Assembly: GCA_902768435.1 (NCBI GenBank)
Contig: CACXLJ010000005.1
Location: 1 to 64,000 of the forward strand
Length of the DNA stretch: 64,000 bases
DNA from: an uncultured Bacteroidales bacterium
Lineage (GTDB): Bacteria > Bacteroidota > Bacteroidia > Bacteroidales > Muribaculaceae
Reading direction: 5' to 3'
A model generated the notes under the pieces. The model was not told the origin of the DNA. It did not search any database and saw only the letters and a list, made by a program, of their open reading frames with translations. The position numbers and the translations under genes are program-made. This document shows, in pieces, positions 24,669-32,403 of the stretch (positions are counted from its first letter, which is position 1; every line of letters starts with the position of its first letter).

Positions 24669-25456
24669 GACGACTTGTTGTTTTCGGCTGTTACGATGTT
24701 GGTCAGGTTAATAAAATCACTCACTGAAAGCTGTTCGGGGCGTTGTCGGAAGATGTCTCTTTCAAGTGCGGGCGAATCTTTGGGAAGCAGTGACCGCAAT
24801 GAGTTGCGCAGTGTTTTGCGCCGTTGTCCGAACGAAGTCTTCACAATGGTCTTGAACAGGCGTTCGTTGCAGTCGAGTTGCTTCACCTCATTGCGCACGA
24901 GCTTGATGACGCCCGACTTGACCTTGGGCGGCGGGTTGAACACATGCTCGTCGACGGTGAACAGATACTCGATATCGTACCAAGCTTGAAGCAGCACCGA
25001 GAGTATGCCGTAGGTCTTGCTGCCAGGAGGGGCTGCGATGCGTTGAGCCACCTCGCGCTGGAACATGCCGCTGCAGCACACCACCTGATCTTTGTAGTCG
25101 AGCACCTTAAACAGGATTTGCGACGAGATGTTGTAGGGGTAGTTGCCGATGACCACAAACTGTGGCTGTCCGGTCACCTGGGCGAGGTCGAGTTTCAGGA
25201 AGTCGGCCTCGATGATGCGGCCGTCGAGTTGCGGGTAGCACTGGTTCAGGTAGTTGACGCTCTCGGTGTCGAGTTCCACCACCTTCAGGTCGTGCCCGTT
25301 TTGCAGCAGGAACTGCGTGAGCACGCCCATGCCTGGCCCCACCTCGATGAGAGGCAGGTTCTTGTATTCGCTCACCGTGAGCGCGATGCGCTCGGCTACC
25401 GAGAGGTCGGTGAGAAAGTGCTGTCCTAATGCCTTTTTCGCTCTTACTTGCCGCAT
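24665..25456 (-). CDS. rsmA: 16S rRNA (A1518/A1519-N6) dimethyltransferase RsmA/KsgA
   Basis: A 263-residue protein of family length. KALGQHFLTD opens it, the SAM motif is EVGPGMGVLTQ, and the catalytic motif is VIGNYPYNISSQ. FNPPPKVKSGVIKL is the usual late motif. It dimethylates two adenines in the 3' helix of 16S rRNA during 30S maturation. It is upstream of and overlapping mgtE. Confidence 0.96.
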   Translation of the reverse strand: MRQVRAKKALGQHFLTDLSVAERIALTVSEYKNLPLIEVGPGMGVLTQFLLQNGHDLKVVELDTESVNYLNQCYPQLDGRIIEADFLKLDLAQVTGQPQFVVIGNYPYNISSQILFKVLDYKDQVVCCSGMFQREVAQRIAAPPGSKTYGILSVLLQAWYDIEYLFTVDEHVFNPPPKVKSGVIKLVRNEVKQLDCNERLFKTIVKTSFGQRRKTLRNSLRSLLPKDSPALERDIFRQRPEQLSVSDFINLTNIVTAENNKSS

Positions 25457-25538
25457 AACAATTGTGTCATTGGTGCATCACAACGCGTGATATGCTAAAA
25501 AAATGCTTCAACTTAGTGGTGAAACGAAGAAAAACAAT

Positions 25539-25546
25539 TATCTTTG
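25539..25546 (+). promoter_or_regulatory. Putative -7 box for the flippase-like gene
   Basis: TATCTTTG, leaving a leader of about 70 bases that contains the small hairpin GCACCTTGTGGTGC. Confidence 0.55.
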
Positions 25547-25623
25547 CTACACCCAAAGCAGCACCTTGTGGTGCGCTTAGCCTACAAAGTTAGTGTTTTT
25601 TTAATTTTTTATTGCTGATTTTA

Positions 25624-26685
25624 GTGAAAAAACTGCTTTCTATACTGCTGAAATATGGTATTCCCGTTGTCATAAGTCTGGGATTGGCCTATTTTTTCTA
25701 TGCCAATGTCGATATGGATGCCATTGCCAAGAGTGTGCGTGAAGATGTGAACTGGTGGTGGTTTGTGCCTGTGATTGTGGTGAGCATCTTCAGCCATATC
25801 TTCAGGGCCCTGCGATGGAGGCTGCAGTTGCGAGCCATTGATGTGCACCCGCCACTGAGCGCCATCATCAACTCTATTTTCGGCACCTACTTTGTGAATC
25901 TGCTTGTGCCGCGCCTGGGCGAGGTGTGGCGCAGCGGTTACATTGCCAATCGTGAGAAAGCGCCTTTCACCAAGGTGCTGGGCTCGATGGTGGGCGACCG
26001 CCTGAGCGACACCGTCACGGTGCTGCTGCTCACGGTGGTTACCTTTTTCCTGGCCCAGAATGCCTTTATGAAGTTCATGAGTCAGCGCAATGGTTCGGGC
26101 GAGGCTGGTTCGATGTTCACCACCTGGTGGTTCTGGGTGATTGTGGTGCTGGGCGTGCTGGGCGTGGCGGCTCTCGTGTGGCTCTACCGCACCAAGTCGC
26201 AGAACAAACTGGTGCAGAAACTGCAGAGCATTGTGCGCAACTTGTGGGAAGGCTTCTATTCCATCACCAAGATGAAGGGTAAATGGTGGTTCCTGCTCTA
26301 TACCATACTCATTTGGGGCTGCTACTTCTTGCAACTCTATCTTGCCTCGTTTGCCTTCAACTGCACCAAGGACCTGGGCGTGATAGCCATTCTGGTGCTC
26401 TTTGTACTGAGCAGTATAGGCATGGCGGTGCCCTCAAACGGCGGCATGGGACCGTGGCAATATGCCATCATGTTTGGTCTCGCCATTTATGGCGTGGGTA
26501 CACTGCCGCTCACCAATCCCTACAACCCCGAGGCCTCGGCGTTTGCCTGGGTAGTGTGGGGCATCCAGACGCTGCTGCTCATTGTGCTGGGCATCTACGC
26601 CTTCATCTACATGGAGATTGACCGCCGCCGCATTGCCAGCGGCAAAGTGAAAATAGCAACTGAAATCGAGAACCCTCAACAATAA
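25624..26685 (+). CDS. Flippase-like integral membrane protein (UPF0104/LPG synthase TM family)
   Basis: About 353 residues and eight or so membrane helices. The start is GTG 25624 (VKKLLSILLKYG) or TTG 25612; no ATG fits. The signature segments are HIFRALRWRLQLRA, GTYFVNLLVPRLGEVWRSG (N-terminal half) and PSNGGMGPWQYAIMFGL (C-terminal half). Relatives are the membrane domain of lysylphosphatidylglycerol synthase and GtrA-independent lipid flippases; there is no soluble transferase domain here. The substrate is unknown. A small membrane protein gene follows after seven bases. Confidence 0.85.
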   Translation: MKKLLSILLKYGIPVVISLGLAYFFYANVDMDAIAKSVREDVNWWWFVPVIVVSIFSHIFRALRWRLQLRAIDVHPPLSAIINSIFGTYFVNLLVPRLGEVWRSGYIANREKAPFTKVLGSMVGDRLSDTVTVLLLTVVTFFLAQNAFMKFMSQRNGSGEAGSMFTTWWFWVIVVLGVLGVAALVWLYRTKSQNKLVQKLQSIVRNLWEGFYSITKMKGKWWFLLYTILIWGCYFLQLYLASFAFNCTKDLGVIAILVLFVLSSIGMAVPSNGGMGPWQYAIMFGLAIYGVGTLPLTNPYNPEASAFAWVVWGIQTLLLIVLGIYAFIYMEIDRRRIASGKVKIATEIENPQQ

Positions 26686-26692
26686 CACCGAT

Positions 26693-27199
26693 ATGATGGA
26701 CGACGAATTTAAAGACTACTTCGAATCCTATAACGAACCCGAAGAGAAGCCACAGGAAGAAACTCCCGAGCAGCGCGAGGAACGCGAAATCAAGGAAACT
26801 ACCATTGAGCGCCGATACAACAAGAAGCGCCTGTTCGTCATCTCGTTTGTCTCAGCATTGGCGTTGTTCGTCATCATTTGGACTTGGCTGCGCTACTTCC
26901 ACCCCTATGCCATCAGTCAGGAGACGGGCGTGATCATGAAGGTGTCGAACGAGGGAAATCTGTTCAAGACTTATGAGGGCAAGATGATATCGGAGGTATA
27001 TATCATCGACACGGTGACCACTTTTGAGTCGAACTTCGATTTCACTATCACCGACGACTCCATAGCGCGCCAGGCCATGGAACTGGCGGGCACGGGCAAG
27101 CGGGTGATGCTCGACTACAAGTACTACAAGGGCAAACTGCCTTGGCGTGGCGAGAGCAACCGCATTGTGACCAAAATCACCCTCAAAGAACCGGATTAA
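26693..27199 (+). CDS. Single-pass membrane protein, unknown function
   Basis: A 168-residue protein. The first 40 residues are extremely acidic (DEFKDYFESYNEPEEKPQEE), then a basic RRYNKKR patch and one membrane helix (LFVISFVSALALFVIIWTWL). A periplasmic beta-rich domain of about 100 residues follows with KGKLPWRGESNRIV. The topology is cytoplasmic acidic tail, periplasmic domain. Two adjacent ATGs (26693, 26696) are possible starts. It is probably co-transcribed with the flippase-like gene. Confidence 0.82.
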   Translation: MMDDEFKDYFESYNEPEEKPQEETPEQREEREIKETTIERRYNKKRLFVISFVSALALFVIIWTWLRYFHPYAISQETGVIMKVSNEGNLFKTYEGKMISEVYIIDTVTTFESNFDFTITDDSIARQAMELAGTGKRVMLDYKYYKGKLPWRGESNRIVTKITLKEPD

Positions 27200-27216
27200 G
27201 CCTGCACGATCTCGGA

Positions 27217-27245
27217 TTTTTTAGACAGAAGAACATAAGATTGCA
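27217..27245. repeat. Second copy of the AGACAGAAG element
   Basis: TTTTTTAGACAGAAG recurs here, as at 4957, again just after a plus-strand gene. CTCTCAAAGCG nearby also echoes CTCTCACAAAGCG near 4891. Confidence 0.45.
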
Positions 27246-27281
27246 AGGACGCTAAAATGCTCTCTCAAAGCGAGTGGCTTC

Positions 27282-27310
27282 AAAAAAAACCGGCATACGC
27301 TGGTTTTTTA
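27282..27310. terminator. Bidirectional terminator between convergent genes
   Basis: AACCGGC and GCTGGTT pair around ATAC and are flanked by A and T runs, so it can work in both directions. Confidence 0.8.
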
Positions 27311-27321
27311 ATTTGTTCGTC

Positions 27322-28638
27322 TTAATTTGACCAGTTGATGGGGGTGGCGAGTTTGTTGAGGTAATAGCTGCGCAGGTCGCTCCAGCGGTAGTAGGGGAAC
27401 GAGTCGGTGTGGACCGGCAGCGTGGCCTCGTGCTCGTTGAAGAGCACTTTCACCAGCACATCGTGTGTCGATAGGGTACCCTTTTTGCGGTAGAACACCA
27501 TCTGTATGTTGCACGCCATGGGATAGATATTGTAACTCTGCCAGTGGTTGTGCAAGTCGTCGAGGTCGTCGCAAGAGTAGTTGGCGTTGTCGAGTTCCAT
27601 GAGCGCAGCAAGGGGAATGACGCAGGTCTCGTGACCGAAGCGCAGGGCGGCACCCCGTCCGCCACAGGCTATGACGCTGTCGGCAAACTGCACCATGTTG
27701 CGCAGCAGGGCGCGCTCGATGAAGGGCATGCGGTTGCCGTTTTGTGGCGCGTTGGCCCAGTGCACATACCAGTAGATATTGTTGATTCGCCAATACTCAA
27801 AGATTTCATCGTCGGTGAAGAGGTCCCACAGGTCGATGTAGTCCAGGTCGTGGTGATTCTGCACGATGCCTGCCAGTGCAAACATGTCGGTCATGAACAG
27901 GTGAGCATTGACACTATCGCGCGCGTATGCGGGGTCGCTGAAGATGAGACCCATGAAGTGCGCGGGGTCGACCGAGGTCACATTGTTCTTGTCGACGAGG
28001 GCATCCATGCGCTTGCGCAAGGGGTTGGCAAGGGTGTCTTCGCCATAGCCCCAGCCCATGTAGTACATGTCGTGTGCACTGGCATCGGCCGTGACGCGCA
28101 ACCGTGGATTGCAGGCCTTGAGGGCGCCCGTCTCGTTGAGCATCGATAGGATGCAGCGAATGAAGATGGTGCTGCGGGCATCGACATGCACATCGCCGGC
28201 AAATACCTCGGGAAAATTCTGGTACATGCGCCGCGCTATGCCCTGGTGCTGCTCGGCACCAATGTCGCTCAGGTCGCCTGCGCGATTCACCGACGCCTGC
28301 GCAATGGTGGCTACTTGGCCCAGCAAACGCTGTCCGCGCTGGGTGAGCGCATGGTGTGCATCGGCTTTCGTCAGCACCTTGAGCGGGCGGGTATAGCCCA
28401 CATCCTTGGTGAACCAGCGGCTGCCATGGCGCCCATAGTGGTTGAGGTAGAAGGGCTCGTATCCGTCGGGAGCAGGGGTGAGCTGGGGTAGCGGGTGCTG
28501 TGGGAAGGGATACACGGCATGGTTGGTGGCACTCAGACCGGGATTGGCGGTAATGATGTCGCGCGGTGTACCGTGCTGCGCCATGACGAGCAGGCTGGCG
28601 GTGAGCAGCAGGACGGTGATGATAGAGAGGCGTTTCAT
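27322..28638 (-). CDS. Exported histidine-acid phosphatase (MINPP/phytase-like), copy 1
   Basis: A 438-residue protein with signal peptide (VLLLTASLLVMAQ). The branch-2 histidine phosphatase motif YGRHGSRW supplies the phosphohistidine, and LRFGHETCVIPL gives the distal His-Glu acid pair. Bacteroidales homologues include periplasmic or vesicle-borne inositol polyphosphate phosphatases. It lies 28 bases downstream of a close paralogue on the same strand (shared DLSDIGAEQHQGIARRMYQN), so the pair arose by tandem duplication. Phytate or sugar phosphates are likely substrates; this is inference. Confidence 0.88.
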   Translation of the reverse strand: MKRLSIITVLLLTASLLVMAQHGTPRDIITANPGLSATNHAVYPFPQHPLPQLTPAPDGYEPFYLNHYGRHGSRWFTKDVGYTRPLKVLTKADAHHALTQRGQRLLGQVATIAQASVNRAGDLSDIGAEQHQGIARRMYQNFPEVFAGDVHVDARSTIFIRCILSMLNETGALKACNPRLRVTADASAHDMYYMGWGYGEDTLANPLRKRMDALVDKNNVTSVDPAHFMGLIFSDPAYARDSVNAHLFMTDMFALAGIVQNHHDLDYIDLWDLFTDDEIFEYWRINNIYWYVHWANAPQNGNRMPFIERALLRNMVQFADSVIACGGRGAALRFGHETCVIPLAALMELDNANYSCDDLDDLHNHWQSYNIYPMACNIQMVFYRKKGTLSTHDVLVKVLFNEHEATLPVHTDSFPYYRWSDLRSYYLNKLATPINWSN

Positions 28639-28666
28639 AGGTTTTATAAGGCGATTTCGGGGTTCT

Positions 28667-29974
28667 TTATTCGGTTTTCACATCGGCAAGGGTGATTTGC
28701 GGGATGCGGGCGAGTTTGGCTTTGAAGTAGGCGCGCACATCGGCCCAGTGGTAGTAGGGGAAGCAGTCGGTGGCCACATTGTTGCCCAGCGTAGCTTCGT
28801 GCTCGTTGAGCAGGAACTTGATGAGTATGTCGGCCGAACCAGGTTTCTTGTAGAAAATCCACTGCACATTGCCTGCCATGGGGAACACCTTGTAGCACTG
28901 CCAGTTGTCGGCCACATCTTCGAGGTTGGTGGTCTTGTAGTCCATGCCGTTGAGTCCCATGAGGCACACGAGTGGCAGCAGCACCGACTCGTGTCCGAAG
29001 CGCAGCGTGGCGCTGTTGGTGCCGCTGGCAATGGCGGCATCGGCGGCATCGAGGAAGTTGCCCAGCAGATTGGCCTGCGCATAGTCGACACGGCCGCGGG
29101 TGATGGGGGTCTCGCTCGAGAGGATGTACCAGCGGGCATTGTTGTAGCGCCACAGGTCGTAGATTTCTTCGTCGGTGAAGAGATCGTAGAGGTTCACATC
29201 CTCGAACTGGTGGTGGCTCTGCATGTTGCCGGCAATGTCGAACATCTCGGCCATGAAGCGCTGACCCTCGATGCTGTCGGTGGCAAACTGCGGGTCGCTG
29301 ATGAGCGTGGCAAGAAACTGCTGGGGTCTCACATACTTCTTGGCAAAGTCCTTGACGAGCGGTGTGCCAAGCCGGCGGAGCGGTCTCACAAGCGAATCGG
29401 TGAAGTTCATGTAATACATGTCGTGCTCGCTAGCATCGGTGGTGATGTAGAGGTCGGGATTGAGCGACTTGAGCATATCGGTCTCGTTGAGCATCGACAA
29501 GATGCAGCGGATGACCACCGTGGACTTGGCATCGACATGGGCATTGCCCCTGAACACCTCGGGGAAGTTCTGATACATGCGCCGCGCTATGCCTTGATGC
29601 TGCTCGGCCCCGATGTCGCTGAGTTCGCCCAGTCGCAGGTCGGAGGCATCGCGCAACTGCCTCAGGATTTGGAGCACTTCCTGCCCGCGTGGGGTGAGCA
29701 CATGGTGGCGTTCGGCCTTTTCCAGCTGCTCGACGGGATAGGTGTAGCTGTCGTCGGCAATGAGCCAGCGGCTGCCGTGGCGGCCATAGTGGTCGATGAA
29801 GAAGGGTTCATAACCCTCGGGAGCCGGTGTGAGCACTGGCAGGTCCTTGTCGGGGTAAGCGTGGTAGTTGTTGGCGCTGATGCGTGGGTCGGCCTTGATG
29901 TCGGCGCGGGTATCGGCCTGCGTGTTGAGTGTAAAAGCCGAGAGGGCGATGATCAGTAGTAGCTTTTTCATCAT
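28667..29974 (-). CDS. Exported histidine-acid phosphatase (MINPP/phytase-like), copy 2
   Basis: I start at the MMKKLLLIIAL methionines (29974/29971) because the upstream extension is not signal-like. It has the same architecture as its neighbour: YGRHGSRW, then DLSDIGAEQHQGIARR-type segments and the His-Glu motif LRFGHESVLLPL. The two share identity across their whole length but differ in surface regions, suggesting partial substrate divergence. This is the upstream gene of the two-gene unit. Confidence 0.88.
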   Translation of the reverse strand: MMKKLLLIIALSAFTLNTQADTRADIKADPRISANNYHAYPDKDLPVLTPAPEGYEPFFIDHYGRHGSRWLIADDSYTYPVEQLEKAERHHVLTPRGQEVLQILRQLRDASDLRLGELSDIGAEQHQGIARRMYQNFPEVFRGNAHVDAKSTVVIRCILSMLNETDMLKSLNPDLYITTDASEHDMYYMNFTDSLVRPLRRLGTPLVKDFAKKYVRPQQFLATLISDPQFATDSIEGQRFMAEMFDIAGNMQSHHQFEDVNLYDLFTDEEIYDLWRYNNARWYILSSETPITRGRVDYAQANLLGNFLDAADAAIASGTNSATLRFGHESVLLPLVCLMGLNGMDYKTTNLEDVADNWQCYKVFPMAGNVQWIFYKKPGSADILIKFLLNEHEATLGNNVATDCFPYYHWADVRAYFKAKLARIPQITLADVKTE

Positions 29975-30118
29975 GATAAAGCGATGCTTGTGAGATTGAA
30001 CATAATTGAAAAATAAGCCATGAACAGGGGCCACCGCTACGAGAGAGGCCAGCCCCGGTTCACGGCCTGAGAGGTGAATTGAGCGTGAGTGCCCTTGTAA
30101 AATGCACTCAACATCAAA

Positions 30119-31030
30119 TTAGAGCGAGCTATAAGGAACCTGGAAGGTGTTGCCCTGACGCATGTCGCCCGTTTCATAGCCTTTCTTGAACCAGCGCATG
30201 CGCTGCTCGGATGTGCCATGGGTGAAACTCTCGGGCACGGCATAACCGCGAGCATTCTTCTGCAGGTAGTCGTCGCCAATCTGATGTGCGCAGTTGATGG
30301 CGTCGCGCAAGTCTTTGTCGTTGATCGAGCCAAACTCTTTCTTCTCATAGTGTGCCCACACACCAGCATAGAAGTCGGCGAGCAATTCGAGCCTGACGCT
30401 TATTTCGTTGGCCTGAGCCGAGTTGCTGCCATAGCGGCTCATCTCCTGATGTGCCTTGTCGAGAATGCCGGTGAGGTACTCGATGTGGTGACCCACCTCG
30501 TGAGCAATCACATAGGCATAGGCCAGGTCGCCGCTGGCGCCCAGCGTCTGCTGCATGGTGGAGAAGAACGAGAGGTCGATGTAGAGTTTCTGGTCGCCCG
30601 AGCAGTAGAAGGGGCCTACTGCTGCGCTACCCTGTCCGCAAGCGGTGCTGGTAGAACCAGTGTAGAGCACCAGCGTTGGAGGTGTGTACTGTCCGTAACC
30701 GTTGTTCTGGAACACCTGTGCCCAGATGTCTTCGGTACTACCTTCAATCACGCGCGAGAACTTGGCAAGTTCCTGCTCTTCTTCGCTGAATTGAGTGGGA
30801 TCGACTTCGGTGGTGTTGGTCGTCTGCTGGCTCATGCCCATGCCGCCCATATCACCCAGGCCACCCAAAATGCTGCCCAGGTCAATGCCTCCGTTGCCGC
30901 CCATGCACATGGTGAGGACAAGCGCCAGAATGGCACCCATACCGCCACCTATACCTAACTTCGTGCCGTTGCCGCGGCTACCGCGACGATCTTCCACATT
31001 TGAGCTTTCTCTTCGTCCGTCTAAGTTCAT
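30119..31030 (-). CDS. Neutral zinc metallopeptidase (YpfJ/KPN_02809 family)
   Basis: I begin at MNLDGRRESSN (31030), the normal family start; the longer frame adds an unlikely N-terminus. The 303 residues have a short basic head (RRGSRGNGTKLGIGGG), one membrane helix (GAILALVLTMCMGG), a Gly/Met-rich linker and a peptidase domain with HEVGHHIE as zinc motif. SACGQGSAAVGPFYCSGDQKLYIDLSFF-type segments precede it (TACGQGSA, PFYC, YIDLSFF), and QEMSRYGSNSAQANEISVRLELLADFYAG-type residues follow. The substrate is unknown for the family. Confidence 0.92.
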   Translation of the reverse strand: MNLDGRRESSNVEDRRGSRGNGTKLGIGGGMGAILALVLTMCMGGNGGIDLGSILGGLGDMGGMGMSQQTTNTTEVDPTQFSEEEQELAKFSRVIEGSTEDIWAQVFQNNGYGQYTPPTLVLYTGSTSTACGQGSAAVGPFYCSGDQKLYIDLSFFSTMQQTLGASGDLAYAYVIAHEVGHHIEYLTGILDKAHQEMSRYGSNSAQANEISVRLELLADFYAGVWAHYEKKEFGSINDKDLRDAINCAHQIGDDYLQKNARGYAVPESFTHGTSEQRMRWFKKGYETGDMRQGNTFQVPYSSL

Positions 31031-31154
31031 ATAGCTATTTGTTTTTAAGTTATTATTCGGGTTAATAATGGGTTTAATACGCAAAAATAGCAAAAATATT
31101 GAAAACTGTTGCAATAATGCGCAAAAAAAATGCTTTTTCACGCGCTGGGGAGGA

Positions 31155-31182
31155 GATTAGTGATTAGGGGTGAGTGATTAGG
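31155..31182. repeat. 7-base GATTAGN array, four units
   Basis: GATTAGT, GATTAGG, GGTGAGT, GATTAGG in register. The rest of 31031-31379 holds short GC-rich hairpins (for example TGCGC-TTC-GCGCA near 31186 and CGAGC-GCTCG near 31284) and no gene. Confidence 0.6.
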
Positions 31183-31379
31183 GAGTGCGCTTCGCGCAGG
31201 AATCGAACAAATACGGTGGGTTGTTTTGCTCTTACGAGCGCCGCGCCCCGGCTTAGGCCGACGAGTCGCTAAACACCCACACGCGAGCTCGCTTCGCTCG
31301 GTTTTAAGACAAATCGAACAAGTTTATTGGTCGCCCTGCGGGGCTGCTTCGCATAAAAACATGAAATTTTCGCGAAAAA

Positions 31380-31422
31380 ACAACTTAAAAGTTGTACAAC
31401 TTAAAAGTTGTTATTATCTTTG
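31380..31422 (+). promoter_or_regulatory. Double-palindrome operator on the toxin-antitoxin promoter
   Basis: The 16-base palindrome ACAACTTAAAAGTTGT occurs twice back to back (31380-31395, 31396-31411) with no gap. It covers a TTG at -33 (31392-31394); TATCTTTG at 31415-31422 is the -7 box, 20 bases on. A repressor bound here would block RNA polymerase, as expected for autoregulation by the HTH antitoxin of this operon. Confidence 0.85.
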
Positions 31423-31439
31423 CAAAAAGTTTTAAACCA

Positions 31440-31991
31440 ATGATGACATTTGATGATATAACAGAAGATGGGAGATTATGGGCTGTTCGTTATGATGGCG
31501 AATCAGACAATGCGCTTTATAATCTTTTTGAACAGTGGAATGATGTGACTTGGTTACGGGCATTCTTCAAGGCAAACATAGAAGACTTGACATCCTATTT
31601 CAAAATAACTGATGTGAATCAAGCCATTAAGGACACTATCGAAGACAGTGAACGATTGCAATGCATCATCATGGACATCTCGCCTGACGCCGACCTTGAT
31701 GCCATCTTCCGTCCGCTTGAGAACTACCGCATTAGCGACTCGACACTTGGCAAAGAAAAAGCAAGATTACGCCACCAAATTCGCCATTCGTCATGGCTTC
31801 GCATTTATGCTATCAAACTTGCCACAGGAGTCTATATCATCACTGGCGGAGCAATAAAACTGACCTCCACCATGCAAGAGCGAGAGCACACACAAGCCGA
31901 GCTCGACAAGTTGGAAATGGTTCGAACCTTCTTGCTCAACGAGGGCATTATTGATGATGATGGATTTATAGATTATCTTAACACACTATAA
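31440..31991 (+). CDS. Putative toxin of a type II toxin-antitoxin pair
   Basis: A 183/184-residue protein with two adjacent start codons (31440, 31443) and a leader of about 17 bases. The C-terminal half (IRHSSWLRIYAIKLATGVYIITGGAIKLT) has the strand pattern and Arg/Lys placement of RelE/HigB-type toxins common in Bacteroidetes. The N-terminal 90 residues are acidic and unfamiliar, making the protein longer than a minimal HigB. The gene is two bases from the antitoxin frame and its promoter carries an operator. The toxin assignment rests on this context plus the C-terminal pattern; mRNA cleavage is inferred. Confidence 0.75.
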   Translation: MMTFDDITEDGRLWAVRYDGESDNALYNLFEQWNDVTWLRAFFKANIEDLTSYFKITDVNQAIKDTIEDSERLQCIIMDISPDADLDAIFRPLENYRISDSTLGKEKARLRHQIRHSSWLRIYAIKLATGVYIITGGAIKLTSTMQEREHTQAELDKLEMVRTFLLNEGIIDDDGFIDYLNTL

Positions 31992-32002
31992 TATTGCGAA
32001 CT

Positions 32003-32311
32003 ATGAACCAGATTGTAAATAATTTAAGAAAACATCAATCCACTACTCCCTCAAGATGGAGAGAGCGGGCTAATTGGCGAGAAGAAAACAAATCGTGGCT
32101 TCGTCATTCGCAACATATTGCGATGATGATGCTTGACAAAATGGAAGAACTCGGCATGACTCAACGCGTTCTTGCTGAACGAATGGGATGCAGTCAGCAA
32201 TATGTATCTCGCATTTTGAAGGGTCATGAGAACCTTTCAATTGAAACCATGTGCAAGATTGAGGAGGCACTTGACCTTGCCATCTTGCCGCAAGTGCTGG
32301 AACCGGCATAA
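32003..32311 (+). CDS. XRE-family HTH antitoxin
   Basis: A 102-residue protein starting at ATG 32003 (MNQIVNNLRK). The helix-turn-helix is clear: GMTQRVLAERMGCSQQYVSRILKG at about residues 51-74, then ENLSIETMCKIEEALDL. The N-terminal basic segment (RWRERANW) may contact the toxin. It is the second gene, as in HigBA, where the toxin comes first. It is the likely binder of the twin palindromes upstream. Confidence 0.85.
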   Translation: MNQIVNNLRKHQSTTPSRWRERANWREENKSWLRHSQHIAMMMLDKMEELGMTQRVLAERMGCSQQYVSRILKGHENLSIETMCKIEEALDLAILPQVLEPA

Positions 32312-32322
32312 TTACATAAAAA

Positions 32323-32351
32323 ACTGCGGCACCCGTGATGGATGCCGCAGT
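32323..32351. terminator. Terminator between antitoxin and M16 peptidase
   Basis: ACTGCGGCA and TGCCGCAGT form a nine-pair stem, flanked by an A run on the plus-strand side, which is a T run for the minus-strand transcript. Confidence 0.72.
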
Positions 32352-32403
32352 AGTGAATCGGTGGTGTGCACTTAAATGTGCATCGCCTTGTGTGAGATAG
32401 AGA

